NCBI GenBank assembly: GCA_947504045.1
Contig: CANNFY010000002.1
Coordinates: 372,001 to 436,000 of the forward strand
Source: an uncultured Maribacter sp.
GTDB taxonomy: Bacteria > Bacteroidota > Bacteroidia > Flavobacteriales > Flavobacteriaceae
DNA: 64,000 bases
Direction: 5' to 3'
Of this stretch, positions 53,697-63,031 are shown in pieces. The translations under genes and the position numbers were made by a program. The notes beneath the pieces were generated by a model. It was given only the letters and a program-made list of their open reading frames with translations, had not been told where the DNA came from and searched no databases. Numbering within the stretch: position 1 is the stretch's first letter; each line of letters opens with the position of its first letter.

Positions 53697-55223
53697 CTAC
53701 TTTTTACGTAGTTCAAAAATATCTTTTCTTCGGTCTTTTAAATTTCTAACCGCACCAAATTGGTTTAACTCTCTAAGTAAATCTATATCTACATCAGCAA
53801 TTAAAATCATTTCAGTATTTGGGGTAGCTTCTGCTTTAATACCATTACTTGGAAAAGAAAAATCGCATGGTGTAAATACCATAGATTGCGCAAACTGTAT
53901 ATCCATATTCTGCACATTTGGCAAATTACCAACACTACCAGCAATAGCTACATAACACTCGTTTTCTATAGCTCTTGCACGCGCACAGTTACGAACTCTA
54001 GAATATCCATTTTGCGTATCTGTTAAAAAGGGCACAAATAAAATATCCATTCCTTCTTCTGCTAAAAGCCTACTTAATTCTGGAAATTCTGAATCGTAAC
54101 AAATTAATACTCCTATTTTACCACAATCGGTATCAAAAGCTTTTAATTGTGTTCCACCTTGCATGCCCCAAACTTTAGCCTCATCTGGGGTAACGTGCAA
54201 TTTTTCATACCTTTCGGTACTACCATCTCTTCTACATAAATAACCAACATTATATAACCTGCCATCTATAACTTGTGGCATACTACCTGTTATAATATTT
54301 ATATTGTAGGAAATAGAAAACTCTGAAAACTTTTGCACTATTGCATTGGTATGCTTTGCTAATTCTCTAATAGCATCTGGTGTAGACAAATGGTTATCTT
54401 TTGCCATTAATGGAGCGTTAAAAAACTCTGGAAAAAGTGCAAAATCTGACCGATAACCAGATACCGCATCTATAAAATATTCTGCTTGCTCTAATAAAGC
54501 TTCTAAATTTTTATACGGGCGCATTTGCCATTGTATTAAACCAAGACGAATAATTTTCTTTTTGGTAGCTGCTTTTTTAGATGGCTTTTGATAATAAATA
54601 TTATCCCACTCCATTAGTATTGCAAAATCTTTAGATGCTTTATCGCCTTCTAAATAACCACGCATTACTTTAGCCGGATGAAAATCGTTACTTATCTGAA
54701 AGTTTAAAACAGGATCTGCTATTTCTTTTCTTTTAACTTTTGCTATATATTCTTTAGCTGTTAGTTCTGCAGAATAGTTATGAAAATTGGGCATTCTACC
54801 TCCAAAAACGATACTTTTTAGATTAAGCTTTTCACATAATTCTTTACGATAATCATATAATCTACGTCCTAAGCGTAAACCTCTAAATTGTGGTTTTATA
54901 AAAACTTCTATTCCGTATAAAACATCACCATCATTATCATGCGTGTTAAACGAATAGTTTCCTGTAATTTGTTCATACGTATGCTCCTCATCAAACTTAT
55001 CATAATCAACTATTATAGATAATGCTACACCAGCTAATTCTCCATTAATTTTTATAACAACTTGCCCTTCTGGAAATTTGTTTATTAAAGATTGTATGTG
55101 TTTTTCTTTCCAATATGCCCCAGGCATATTAGAATATACAGATATCATAGCACTCTTAAGTTCTTGATAATCATCTAAATTTAAGAACTTAAGTTCTATA
55201 TTGGTTATATCTTCTATTTTCAT
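53697..55223 (-). CDS. GNAT acetyltransferase fused to carbon-nitrogen hydrolase (nitrilase superfamily)
   Basis: 508 aa. Residues 1-210 form a GNAT domain with the acetyl-CoA loop PQFRGLRLGRRLYDYRKELC. Residues 225-505 form a nitrilase-type domain with the catalytic triad Glu in FPEFFNAPL, Lys in YEKLHVTPDE and Cys in VLICYDSEFPELSRLL. It overlaps the 98-aa gene by 4 nt at the end of the polyamine operon. Known relatives include N-carbamoylputrescine amidases; with agmatinase present, a role in acetylated or carbamoylated polyamine turnover is inferred. Confidence 0.85.
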   Translation of the reverse strand: MKIEDITNIELKFLNLDDYQELKSAMISVYSNMPGAYWKEKHIQSLINKFPEGQVVIKINGELAGVALSIIVDYDKFDEEHTYEQITGNYSFNTHDNDGDVLYGIEVFIKPQFRGLRLGRRLYDYRKELCEKLNLKSIVFGGRMPNFHNYSAELTAKEYIAKVKRKEIADPVLNFQISNDFHPAKVMRGYLEGDKASKDFAILMEWDNIYYQKPSKKAATKKKIIRLGLIQWQMRPYKNLEALLEQAEYFIDAVSGYRSDFALFPEFFNAPLMAKDNHLSTPDAIRELAKHTNAIVQKFSEFSISYNINIITGSMPQVIDGRLYNVGYLCRRDGSTERYEKLHVTPDEAKVWGMQGGTQLKAFDTDCGKIGVLICYDSEFPELSRLLAEEGMDILFVPFLTDTQNGYSRVRNCARARAIENECYVAIAGSVGNLPNVQNMDIQFAQSMVFTPCDFSFPSNGIKAEATPNTEMILIADVDIDLLRELNQFGAVRNLKDRRKDIFELRKK

Positions 55224-55516
55224 GATAGGTCTGGGTCTGGAACCGCTGCAGGATCATCATCATCAAAATCCTCATAGTCATCCTCATCGTAATTCTCCAT
55301 AGTATACTCTAGTTTTTCACTAATTTTTACCAAATACTTAGTATCTACAGTTAAAACTTCTACCGCCTCTATACGTTCCCCATGCGAGTTTCTAAACGAA
55401 ATAATATCGCTATCATCATACCCATCTGGGTAGCGATCTACCAATAGCTTTAATACTTCTGGAGTTAACTTTTTAAAATCTACTATAACTCGGTTTAAAT
55501 GTGCGTTTTTATCCAT
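55220..55516 (-). CDS. Small protein with highly acidic C-terminus
   Basis: 98 aa. The N-terminal half looks globular (RVIVDFKKLTPEVLKLLVDRYPDGYDDSDI, VEVLTVDTKYLVKISEKLEY). The last ~25 residues are nearly all Asp/Glu (NYDEDDYEDFDDDDP). It lies 2 bp after the DHS-like gene and overlaps the next by 4 nt, so it belongs to the operon. An acidic tail might bind polyamines or metal, but that is guesswork. Confidence 0.7.
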   Translation of the reverse strand: MDKNAHLNRVIVDFKKLTPEVLKLLVDRYPDGYDDSDIISFRNSHGERIEAVEVLTVDTKYLVKISEKLEYTMENYDEDDYEDFDDDDPAAVPDPDLS

Positions 55517-55518
55517 AA

Positions 55519-56493
55519 TTACATATTTAATAGGTAAGCAAAAACAAGAGGTGCAACTATTGTTGCATCACTTTCTATTATAAATTTAGGGGTATTAATA
55601 TCTAATTTTCCCCAAGTAATTTTTTCATTAGGTACTGCTCCGGAATAAGAACCATAACTAGTGGTGCTATCGCTAATTTGGCAAAAATAACTCCAGAATG
55701 GTGTATCTGTACGCTCCATATCTTGGTATAACATGGGCACTACACAAATAGGAAAATCACCGGCTATGCCTCCTCCTATTTGAAAAAATCCTATTCCTTT
55801 TTCTGAATTATTAGTATACCAATCTGCCAAGAAAGTCATATATTCTATACCCGATTTCATGGTAGAGGCTTTTAATTCTCCTTTTAAAACATAAGATGCA
55901 AAAATGTTTCCCATAGTACTATCTTCCCATCCTGGGCAAACTATTGGAAGGTTTTTTTCTGCCGCGGCATACATCCATGAGTTTTTAATATCTATTTCAT
56001 AATATTCTTCTAAAACTCCTGAAAGTAACAACTTATACATATATTCATGTGGTAAATAACTTTCTCCTTTAGCTTCGGCATCTTTCCAAATTTTTACAAT
56101 ATGTTCTTGGATTCTTCTAAAGGCTTCTTCTTCTGGTATACAAGTATCTGTAACACGGTTTAATCCTTTTTCTAATAAATCCCACTCGTCTTGTGGAGTT
56201 AAGTCTCTATAATTAGGTACACGCTTATAATGTGAGTGCGCTACTAAATTCATTATATCTTCTTCTAAATTTGCTCCTGTACAAGAAATAATATGTACCT
56301 TATCTTGGCGAATAACTTCTGCAAAAATTTTACCTAATTCTGCCGTAGACATTGCACCTGCTAAGGATACCAACATTTTAGACCCTTTAGCTAATTGCTC
56401 TTCATACCCTTTTGCTGCATCTACCAAGGCAGCTGCATTAAAATGTAAATAGTAATTTTCTATAAAATTAGAAATAGCTCCCTTAGTCTTCAT
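55519..56493 (-). CDS. Deoxyhypusine synthase family protein (probable polyamine aminobutyl transferase)
   Basis: About 324 aa from the Met at 56493; the ORF track start at 56502 is three codons earlier. Both overlap speB. The enzyme lysine region is EKITWGKL, matching the catalytic Lys of human DHS (VSWGKI). Other fits are SLAGAMSTAELGKIFAEVI, VHIISCTGANLEEDI and GWEDSTMGNIFASYVLKG. Bacteria lack eIF5A, so this member probably makes homospermidine or a related aminobutylated product. The operon with speA and speB supports that. Confidence 0.83.
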   Translation of the reverse strand: MKTKGAISNFIENYYLHFNAAALVDAAKGYEEQLAKGSKMLVSLAGAMSTAELGKIFAEVIRQDKVHIISCTGANLEEDIMNLVAHSHYKRVPNYRDLTPQDEWDLLEKGLNRVTDTCIPEEEAFRRIQEHIVKIWKDAEAKGESYLPHEYMYKLLLSGVLEEYYEIDIKNSWMYAAAEKNLPIVCPGWEDSTMGNIFASYVLKGELKASTMKSGIEYMTFLADWYTNNSEKGIGFFQIGGGIAGDFPICVVPMLYQDMERTDTPFWSYFCQISDSTTSYGSYSGAVPNEKITWGKLDINTPKFIIESDATIVAPLVFAYLLNM

Positions 56494-57424
56494 TATCTGC
56501 AAATTTTAAAATATTGTTTCCTTCTTTTTTGTTTGTATTGTATGTATTATCATAATCTTCTTTAACATCTTGCCCATTAAATTTATAGCTTAGCATTTTA
56601 TAGTATAGCTTAGCTGCAAGAAAATCGGAAGATTTATCTACTGTATTTGGGCATAGTTCTACAATATCAAACCCAACTACATTTTTTTCTTCAAAAACTT
56701 GTTTTAAAAATTCTAAGGTCTCATACCATAATAATCCGCCTGGTTCTGGTGTTCCTGTAGATGGCATTATAGATGGGTCAAGCGCATCTAAATCAAACGT
56801 AATAAATACATTATCTGTTAAAGATTCTACCACTTTATCCATCCAAAACTCATCATTCACCATATCATGTGCAAAGAATGTTTTTTCTTGATCCATATAG
56901 GTATTTTCTATAGCATCCATAGAGCGTATACCAACTTGTACTAAGTTTGTATTTTGACTAGCTTCATGTACTGCACAAGCATGGTTATATTGTGTACCAT
57001 CATAACTTTTTCGTAAATCTGCATGCGCATCTATATGCAATACTGTTAGGTTATTAAAACACTCATTAAATGCTCTAATTGTACCTATAGATATAGAATG
57101 TTCCCCACCAAAAAGAGTTACAAATTTGTTTCTTTTTATATACTCTTTTGTGGTTTTATGTACCGCATTTACCATAGCTTCTGGCGAACTGTCTTCTGTA
57201 ATTGCATTGGCTAAATACACTCCTTGTTTATAAACTTCAGAAGCCGTTTCAATATCATAAAGTTCCATATTTTCTGATGCTTCTAAAAAAGCTTTTGGAC
57301 CTTTGTCCGCCCCTTTTCCCCAAGTACTTGTGCCATCATAAGGCACTGGTATTAAAACTATTTTTGCAGTTTCTAATTGAGCAAATTTATCTTCAATACC
57401 TGCGTAATTTTTTATTGTGTTCAT
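56483..57424 (-). CDS. speB: Agmatinase (ureohydrolase)
   Basis: Hydrolyses agmatine to putrescine and urea with two Mn ions. 313 aa. The metal-binding motifs are GGEHSISIGT, HIDAHADLRKSYDG and TFDLDALDPSIMPSTGTPEPGG. The N-terminal substrate segment IPVPYDGTSTWGKGADKGP is typical for agmatinase rather than arginase. It lies 21 bp after speA and overlaps the DHS-like gene. It makes the putrescine branch of the polyamine pathway. Confidence 0.92.
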   Translation of the reverse strand: MNTIKNYAGIEDKFAQLETAKIVLIPVPYDGTSTWGKGADKGPKAFLEASENMELYDIETASEVYKQGVYLANAITEDSSPEAMVNAVHKTTKEYIKRNKFVTLFGGEHSISIGTIRAFNECFNNLTVLHIDAHADLRKSYDGTQYNHACAVHEASQNTNLVQVGIRSMDAIENTYMDQEKTFFAHDMVNDEFWMDKVVESLTDNVFITFDLDALDPSIMPSTGTPEPGGLLWYETLEFLKQVFEEKNVVGFDIVELCPNTVDKSSDFLAAKLYYKMLSYKFNGQDVKEDYDNTYNTNKKEGNNILKFADNED

Positions 57425-57445
57425 TTTTTATGTACTATACTATTG

Positions 57446-58885
57446 TTAAACAGTAACAAGTTCTTCAACTTTTTCTACTGGTGTTTCTTCTTTTTTATAT
57501 CCTAATATTTTTAAGAAGTCTTCTGATTTTTGCTGAGGATTAAATAATGTGGTTATTAAATTACCTTCTGCATCTTTATCTATTAAAATATGTTTTGGCT
57601 GCGGAATTAAGCAATGTTGCAAGCCTCCATATCCTCCTATAGTTTCTTGGTATGCTCCTGTATTAAAAAATCCTATATAAAGTGGTTTATCTCTTTTATA
57701 TTTAGGTAGATAAATAGCATTACGGTTTTGCTCGCTATTGTAATAATCATCACTATCACAAGTTAAACCTCCTAATAAAACACGCTCATACTCATCATTC
57801 CAACGGTTAATTGGTAACATTATAAAACGCTTATTTATAGCCCATGTATCTGGTAAAGTGGTAATAAAAGAGGAATCTATCATATTCCATTTTTCTCTAT
57901 CGTTTTGTTGCTTTTGATATAATATCTTGTAAATAGCACCACCACTCTCCCCTACTGTAAAACTTCCAAATTCTGTAAAAATATGCGGTACAGCTACGTC
58001 TGCTTCTGCACATGTTATGTTAATTTGATTAATAATCTCATCAATCATATATTGATAATCATACTCAAAAACTAAAGAATTTTTTATTGGGAAACCTCCT
58101 CCAATATTTAAGCTGTCTAATGATGGGCATATTTTTTTAAGCCTTGTGTATACTTTTAAACACTTTACCAGCTCATTCCAATAATAAGCATTATCTCGAA
58201 TACCTGTATTAATAAAAAAGTGAAGCATTTTAAGCTCTAACTTTTCATTATCTTTTATCTGATTCTCATAAAATGGAACAATATTTTTATATCCTATTCC
58301 TAATCGAGAGGTATAAAACTCGAATTTAGGTTCTTCTTCTGATGCTATACGTATACCTATTTTAAAGGTGTCATTTATCGCTTCAGACAATAAATCTATT
58401 TCCTCATAATTGTCTATAATTGGAATACAGTTTTGGTGTCCATTATTAATTAATCGTGCAATATTTTCTATATACTGCTCACGCTTAAAACCATTACAAA
58501 TTACGTAAGCATCGTTACTTAACTTCCCGTCTTGTTTTAATTGTTCTACAATATTAATATCAAAAGCAGAAGAAGTTTCTATATGTATATTATTCTTTAA
58601 AGTTTCATGCAAAACATGCTGAAAATGAGAGCTTTTAGTACAATAACAGTAGTTATACTTTCCTTTATACTTATTTTTTTCTATGGCATTTGCAAACCAT
58701 TGTTTTGCTCTACTAATATTCTCCGAAATTTTAGGCAAATACGTGAATTTTAAAGGGCTACCATATTGGGCAACTAATTCATTTAATGGAATGTTGTGAA
58801 ATTGTAAGTTTTCACCTTCTACGTTAAATTCCTCCTGCGGAAACTCGTAGGTTTGATTAATTAGGTCACTATACTTAGTGTTCAT
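57446..58885 (-). CDS. speA: Arginine decarboxylase (PLP, fold type III)
   Basis: 479 aa, shorter than E. coli SpeA (~650) but usual for the flavobacterial form. The PLP lysine is in YCYCTKSSHFQHVL. The glycine-rich phosphate loop is LDSLNIGGGFPIKNS, and the C-terminal part includes LLGGLTCDSDDYY and YIGFFNTGAYQETIGGYGG. It converts arginine to agmatine. It heads the five-gene operon, with a 57-codon ORF and GC-rich leader upstream. Confidence 0.9.
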   Translation of the reverse strand: MNTKYSDLINQTYEFPQEEFNVEGENLQFHNIPLNELVAQYGSPLKFTYLPKISENISRAKQWFANAIEKNKYKGKYNYCYCTKSSHFQHVLHETLKNNIHIETSSAFDINIVEQLKQDGKLSNDAYVICNGFKREQYIENIARLINNGHQNCIPIIDNYEEIDLLSEAINDTFKIGIRIASEEEPKFEFYTSRLGIGYKNIVPFYENQIKDNEKLELKMLHFFINTGIRDNAYYWNELVKCLKVYTRLKKICPSLDSLNIGGGFPIKNSLVFEYDYQYMIDEIINQINITCAEADVAVPHIFTEFGSFTVGESGGAIYKILYQKQQNDREKWNMIDSSFITTLPDTWAINKRFIMLPINRWNDEYERVLLGGLTCDSDDYYNSEQNRNAIYLPKYKRDKPLYIGFFNTGAYQETIGGYGGLQHCLIPQPKHILIDKDAEGNLITTLFNPQQKSEDFLKILGYKKEETPVEKVEELVTV

Positions 58886-58922
58886 TTAGTAAAAAATTAA
58901 AAAATAAATAATATGAGATAGG

Positions 58923-58942
58923 GTAATAGGTATGCCTATTAC
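58923..58942 (-). promoter_or_regulatory. Hairpin in speA leader
   Basis: GTAATAGG and CCTATTAC form a perfect 8-bp stem with TATG loop, 38 nt upstream of the speA start codon and 29 nt after the leader ORF. On the minus strand it is followed by CCTATCTC rather than T, so it is not a simple terminator. A regulatory role is inferred. Confidence 0.5.
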
Positions 58943-58970
58943 TAAATAAAAAGAAAAATGATATAGTGTA

Positions 58971-59144
58971 TCAAATAAGAATTTGTTCCCTAGTTGTGGG
59001 AATAAAAAAGTAGTTGTGCTGGCTTTGCACAATTGTAGTATTACCTTCGGAAGTTAGCTTTAAAATTCGGTTACCTATCTTATAAGCTACTTTGGGTTTT
59101 GACTTCCTAAACTCCCAAAGCCCGAACATAGAAACACTTTTCAT
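58971..59144 (-). other. GC-rich structured element with 57-codon ORF upstream of speA
   Basis: This stretch is near 40% GC by eye, while the flanking intergenic DNA is near 20%. On the minus strand it holds an ORF (ATG 59144, TGA 58971; 57 aa, MKSVSMFGLWEFRK...) with codons such as GGG, GAG, AGG and CCC, which are rare in neighbouring genes. RNA hairpins are possible: CTTTGGG with CCCAAAG (17-nt loop) and TTGTGC with GCACAA (7-nt loop). It could be a structured leader RNA, a leader peptide gene, or a copy of a dispersed repeat. I do not recognise it. Confidence 0.5.
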
Positions 59145-59362
59145 TATGCTCAGCTAAATGCTAAATATACATTCAAATATATATTGAATAGTATGGGACA
59201 AATGAAATCAAAAAAAATGAAAAAACAACTTTTTTATAAAAAAAAATGAAAAATATTTTTAGTGCCTTTTTTATTAAAAATTACTCCTAAATACATAATC
59301 GTAATCTGTTTTTAACAGACATAACTTACTTTTTATAGAATATTACATATTTATCTAATTTT

Positions 59363-60790
59363 TTATTCTGTAAGTTTATTTAACATTCCCTTAAATATAA
59401 AGCCATGGAAAGGATATACAAAATACCAATACAGACGTCCGGACAAACCCAAGGGTCTAAATGTTGCTGTTTGGATTAAAACTTCGTCTTTAATCTTAAA
59501 CTCTAACCAAGCCTCTCCTGGTAATTTCATTTCTGCAAATAACAATAACCTCCCTTCTTTTTTATTTGCATAAAATACGCGCCAAAAATCTATAGAATCG
59601 CCAGCTATTACGGCATTTTCATTTGTTCTTCCTCTACGTAAGCCAACACCTCCAAATAGCTTGTCTATGTAGCCCCGTATCCTCCATAACCAATTTGCAT
59701 AATACCAACCTGTTGTACCTCCTATACTCCATATTTTTTCTATACAGTCTTGTTTGTTATTATATTTTCTTGTTCGGACATCTGTAAAACAACCAAATTT
59801 TGGCACTTTAATGTATTGTGCTATTTTCATATCCATGCCTCCACTACTAAAAGCATCTTTCCAGCTAGAAGCTATTTGGTTACTTTTGATTTTCACAAAA
59901 GCTTTATCTAAACTTTCTCTATAAGAAAGAGGTGTTATGCCTAAAATTTCTGATAGATCATTATTTTTACAAATAACCTCAACTTTCATACTACTTACTA
60001 GTGCTGTTGCTAATTTATAAGAGGTGGAAGTAACAAAATATAACCAATAAGATGATAACTTAGGCGTCATTACAGGTATAGTTATAATAGTTCTTTTTAA
60101 GTTTCTAGCTTTTCCAAACTGAAGCAACATTTCTTTATACGTAAGTATATCGGCACCTCCAATATCAAAACTCTTATTAAAGACCTCTTCTTTAAATAAG
60201 GCTTTTTCTAAAAAAGACAAAACATCGGTTATTCCTATGGGTTGACACTTTGTATTTAACCATTTTGGTGTAATCATTAATGGCAATTTTTCTACAATAT
60301 CTCTTATAATTTCAAAAGATGCGCTTCCAGACCCAATAATAATACCTGCTCTTAAAGTGGTAAAATTATAAGTCCCTTTTGCAAGTTCATTCTCTACATC
60401 TTTTCTAGAAGATAAATGTTTAGATAAATTTTTATCATTTACAATACCGCTTAAATAAATAACATGTTTAACCTTAATTTTATCTAATGCAGTTCTAAAA
60501 TTAATAGCGCATTTTAATTCTAGCTCTTTATAGTTACTTGAGGTTGACATAGAGTGTATTAAATAATATGCACCATCTATATCTTCTGGTATAGTATTAA
60601 GAGTGGTAGTATCTAATAAATCTAATTTTATTACAGTTACGTCTTGTTCTAATTCTTCCGGAACTACAAACCTATCTAAATCTCTTACTCCACAAATTAC
60701 ATGAAATCCTTTTTGAATTAGAATAGGTAAAAAACGCTTACCAATATATCCTGTTGCACCAGTAAGCAATATTTTCTTTTTAGGCATCAT
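59363..60790 (-). CDS. SDR family oxidoreductase with DUF2867-type C-terminus
   Basis: 475 aa. An N-terminal NmrA-like Rossmann domain begins KKILLTGATGYIGKRFLPIL, and the rest follows DGAYYLIHSMSTSSNYKELE. Residues ~330 to the end form a DUF2867-like domain (EKIWSIGGTTGWYYANWLWRIRG through LAFEMKLPGEAWLEFK-like sequence). Such proteins are common beside photolyases in marine Flavobacteriia. It lies 9 bp after the photolyase-like gene and is the last gene of the operon. The reaction is unknown. Confidence 0.85.
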   Translation of the reverse strand: MMPKKKILLTGATGYIGKRFLPILIQKGFHVICGVRDLDRFVVPEELEQDVTVIKLDLLDTTTLNTIPEDIDGAYYLIHSMSTSSNYKELELKCAINFRTALDKIKVKHVIYLSGIVNDKNLSKHLSSRKDVENELAKGTYNFTTLRAGIIIGSGSASFEIIRDIVEKLPLMITPKWLNTKCQPIGITDVLSFLEKALFKEEVFNKSFDIGGADILTYKEMLLQFGKARNLKRTIITIPVMTPKLSSYWLYFVTSTSYKLATALVSSMKVEVICKNNDLSEILGITPLSYRESLDKAFVKIKSNQIASSWKDAFSSGGMDMKIAQYIKVPKFGCFTDVRTRKYNNKQDCIEKIWSIGGTTGWYYANWLWRIRGYIDKLFGGVGLRRGRTNENAVIAGDSIDFWRVFYANKKEGRLLLFAEMKLPGEAWLEFKIKDEVLIQTATFRPLGLSGRLYWYFVYPFHGFIFKGMLNKLTE

Positions 60791-60799
60791 TTTATGTGT

Positions 60800-62278
60800 T
60801 TATAGATTTTCTAGATATAAATTTCCTTTTTCTATATGTTGTTTTCGTTTTTCCACAGGCATTTTATCAAACATACGAACTAGCATTCCTAGCCTAGGGT
60901 TAGATAAAAAGAAATCTCTTTTCGTATGTATAAATCTCCAAAAAAGACCATCCCATATAGCTTGCCAATCTCCCTTTTTATAATTACTCATTTTCATTAT
61001 ATAATTACTGCCACTTATATAAGGCTTAGTGGCCATTAAGCCACCATCTGCAAATTGGCTCATGCCATAAACATTAGCTACCATTACCCAATCGTAAGCG
61101 TCTATAAAAAGTTCCATAAACCATGTATACACCTCATCCGGGTCAAACTCACACAACAACATAAAGTTACCTAAAACCATTAAACGTTCAATATGATGGC
61201 AATATCCTGTTTTTAAGACCTTCTTTATAGTTTGGTCTATTGGTGCTATACCAGTGGTTCCATTATAAAAAGAAGTAGGGATTTTTCTTTTAAATTTCCA
61301 AAAATTCCTAGTCCGTTCTTCACTTCCTCTAGATTCATAAATACCCCTTATAAATTCTCGCCATCCTACAATTTGTCGAACAAAACCTTCTGTAGAATTT
61401 ATAGGGATAGCATTAGCTTTTGTGTACGCCAAACATGCTTCTATAACATTTTTTGGAGTTATTAAACCCACATTAAGCATTGGTGTTAAAACGCTATGGT
61501 TTAGAATAGAATTTTCTGCAACTATAGCATCTTCATAAGTCCCAAATTCTAAAAAGCGCTGTTCAAAAAATTGCTGTAACCAATCTTTGGCACTTTTAAA
61601 ACTAGTAGGATACAAGGAATACGTAGTAAGTAAACCTATATTTTTAGAGAAATTAGTTTCTACATAAGATGTTGCTTCTTTAAAATAACTATCCACATCT
61701 GGATATTGAATAGATGGCGGTATTTTTTTTGCAGGGTATTTTTTTCTGTTTTCAGTATCAAAAGTCCATTTTCCTCCACTAGGCTTTCCATCATTCTCTA
61801 TAAGTATATTTCTTTTTTTACGCTGTTCTTTGTAAAATGTAGTTTGATGGAATGTTTTTTTATCTTTTTTAAAGAAAACTTCTATCTCTTCTTTAGTATT
61901 TAAAAACAAAGGAGAGTCATAAATTACAGTTTCTATTTTATGCTCCTTACAAGCATTCTGCATCCTTTTTTGTAACCAATTATCTGTTGGATCTATGTAG
62001 TTAATATGTGTAATTCCTTTTTTCTTTAAAGCCGGAATTAATATTCTTATATCTGATATGTCTTTTATTGCTTCAATATAATGAACTTCCATTTTTTTTT
62101 CCTCAAGAAAATCCGCATAATGTTTCATGCTTGCTCTATGGAAAGCAATTTTTTGTTTATGAAAGGAGTATTGATTAAAAAAAAGGTGTTCTTCTACTAG
62201 ATATACAGGGGCTTTTCCTTGAAAAATTGGAGATTCTTCAAATAATTGATGCGGAAATACTACATTACATTTTTTCAT
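60800..62278 (-). CDS. Cryptochrome/photolyase family protein (FeS-BCP/PhrB clade)
   Basis: 492 aa. The N-terminal photolyase-like domain begins [15 protein letters not shown]. The FAD-binding half contains the clade motif [18 protein letters not shown] and [24 protein letters not shown]. In PhrB-type proteins the C-terminal loop after NYIxxMSxY holds cysteines for a 4Fe-4S cluster; here that loop reads [18 protein letters not shown] and has none. It overlaps the DUF2256 gene by 4 nt (ATGA). It likely repairs (6-4) photoproducts or senses light. Confidence 0.87.
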   Translation of the reverse strand: MKKCNVVFPHQLFEESPIFQGKAPVYLVEEHLFFNQYSFHKQKIAFHRASMKHYADFLEEKKMEVHYIEAIKDISDIRILIPALKKKGITHINYIDPTDNWLQKRMQNACKEHKIETVIYDSPLFLNTKEEIEVFFKKDKKTFHQTTFYKEQRKKRNILIENDGKPSGGKWTFDTENRKKYPAKKIPPSIQYPDVDSYFKEATSYVETNFSKNIGLLTTYSLYPTSFKSAKDWLQQFFEQRFLEFGTYEDAIVAENSILNHSVLTPMLNVGLITPKNVIEACLAYTKANAIPINSTEGFVRQIVGWREFIRGIYESRGSEERTRNFWKFKRKIPTSFYNGTTGIAPIDQTIKKVLKTGYCHHIERLMVLGNFMLLCEFDPDEVYTWFMELFIDAYDWVMVANVYGMSQFADGGLMATKPYISGSNYIMKMSNYKKGDWQAIWDGLFWRFIHTKRDFFLSNPRLGMLVRMFDKMPVEKRKQHIEKGNLYLENL

Positions 62279-62403
62279 TTATTTCTTCTACAACGTTCAC
62301 TACAATATTTTACAACATCCCAATTCTTTTCCCATTTTTTTCTCCAACTAAAAGGCCGCTCACAAACAATACATATTTTTTGAGGAAGATTTTGCTTTTT
62401 CAT
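62275..62403 (-). CDS. DUF2256 small zinc-finger-like protein
   Basis: 42 aa, ATG 62403 to TGA 62275, below the ORF track cut-off. The product reads [19 protein letters not shown]... then YCSERCR, with two CxxC/CxxxC pairs. This is the DUF2256 signature, a protein nearly always next to photolyase genes. It overlaps the photolyase-like gene by 4 nt and starts 2 bp after the flavin reductase stop. Confidence 0.88.
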   Translation of the reverse strand: MKKQNLPQKICIVCERPFSWRKKWEKNWDVVKYCSERCRRNK

Positions 62404-62404
62404 A

Positions 62405-63031
62405 TTAAAACTCGGGTACATCTTCTATTCTTACATAAGGATGCTTAGCTATCTTTTTTAAAGAGTAGTAACTATTTAATCCAGAAATACCTATACCGCT
62501 AGTTGCCTCTAAATCTATATCCCCATCTACAAAAGCATTTTCCGGAAAAATTAAATGTTCTATTTCTCCTATAATTAACTTAGTACCATTTTGCTTAATA
62601 TCTATTGCTTCTACAAAACGCATACCTATTTTAAAATTACTTTCTTTTACAAAAGGAGCTTTAAAATCTTCTAAATATTCTTCGGTTAGGTTACAGCGCT
62701 TAAACTCAGATGTATTAGCATTAAATTTTGCTGAAGTGTAATGTGCATTTTTTATAAAATCTTTGGGAATATGATTTATAGTATAAACCTCATTTTCTAT
62801 AATATTAAAATAAGTATGCCCCACTTCTTCTGTTTGTGGTCTTGTAATAAACCCTAATAATGGCGGAGCACTCCCTAGGTGAACTACTGAACTAAAAATT
62901 GCTACATTAGTTTGCGCTTTATTATTTATAGTACCTATTAGATTCGCTGGTTTTATTCCCGTTACCGAATTTATTATTTTTAATTTTGTAACACGGTCTA
63001 GCTCCTCTATTTCTTTTTTAGTATACTTCAT
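62405..63031 (-). CDS. Flavin reductase family protein (FMN-binding split barrel)
   Basis: 208 aa. Typical stretches are [44 protein letters not shown] and [17 protein letters not shown], with the split-barrel signature. It may supply reduced flavin to the photolyases, although that is inference. Its start overlaps the stop of the upstream photolyase (TAATG) and it ends 2 bp before the DUF2256 gene. Confidence 0.85.
   Translation of the reverse strand: MKYTKKEIEELDRVTKLKIINSVTGIKPANLIGTINNKAQTNVAIFSSVVHLGSAPPLLGFITRPQTEEVGHTYFNIIENEVYTINHIPKDFIKNAHYTSAKFNANTSEFKRCNLTEEYLEDFKAPFVKESNFKIGMRFVEAIDIKQNGTKLIIGEIEHLIFPENAFVDGDIDLEATSGIGISGLNSYYSLKKIAKHPYVRIEDVPEF

Noticed and set aside
58923-58942. 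Rho-independent terminator before speA
   Set aside because: The hairpin is not followed by a T run on either strand; listed as a leader hairpin instead.
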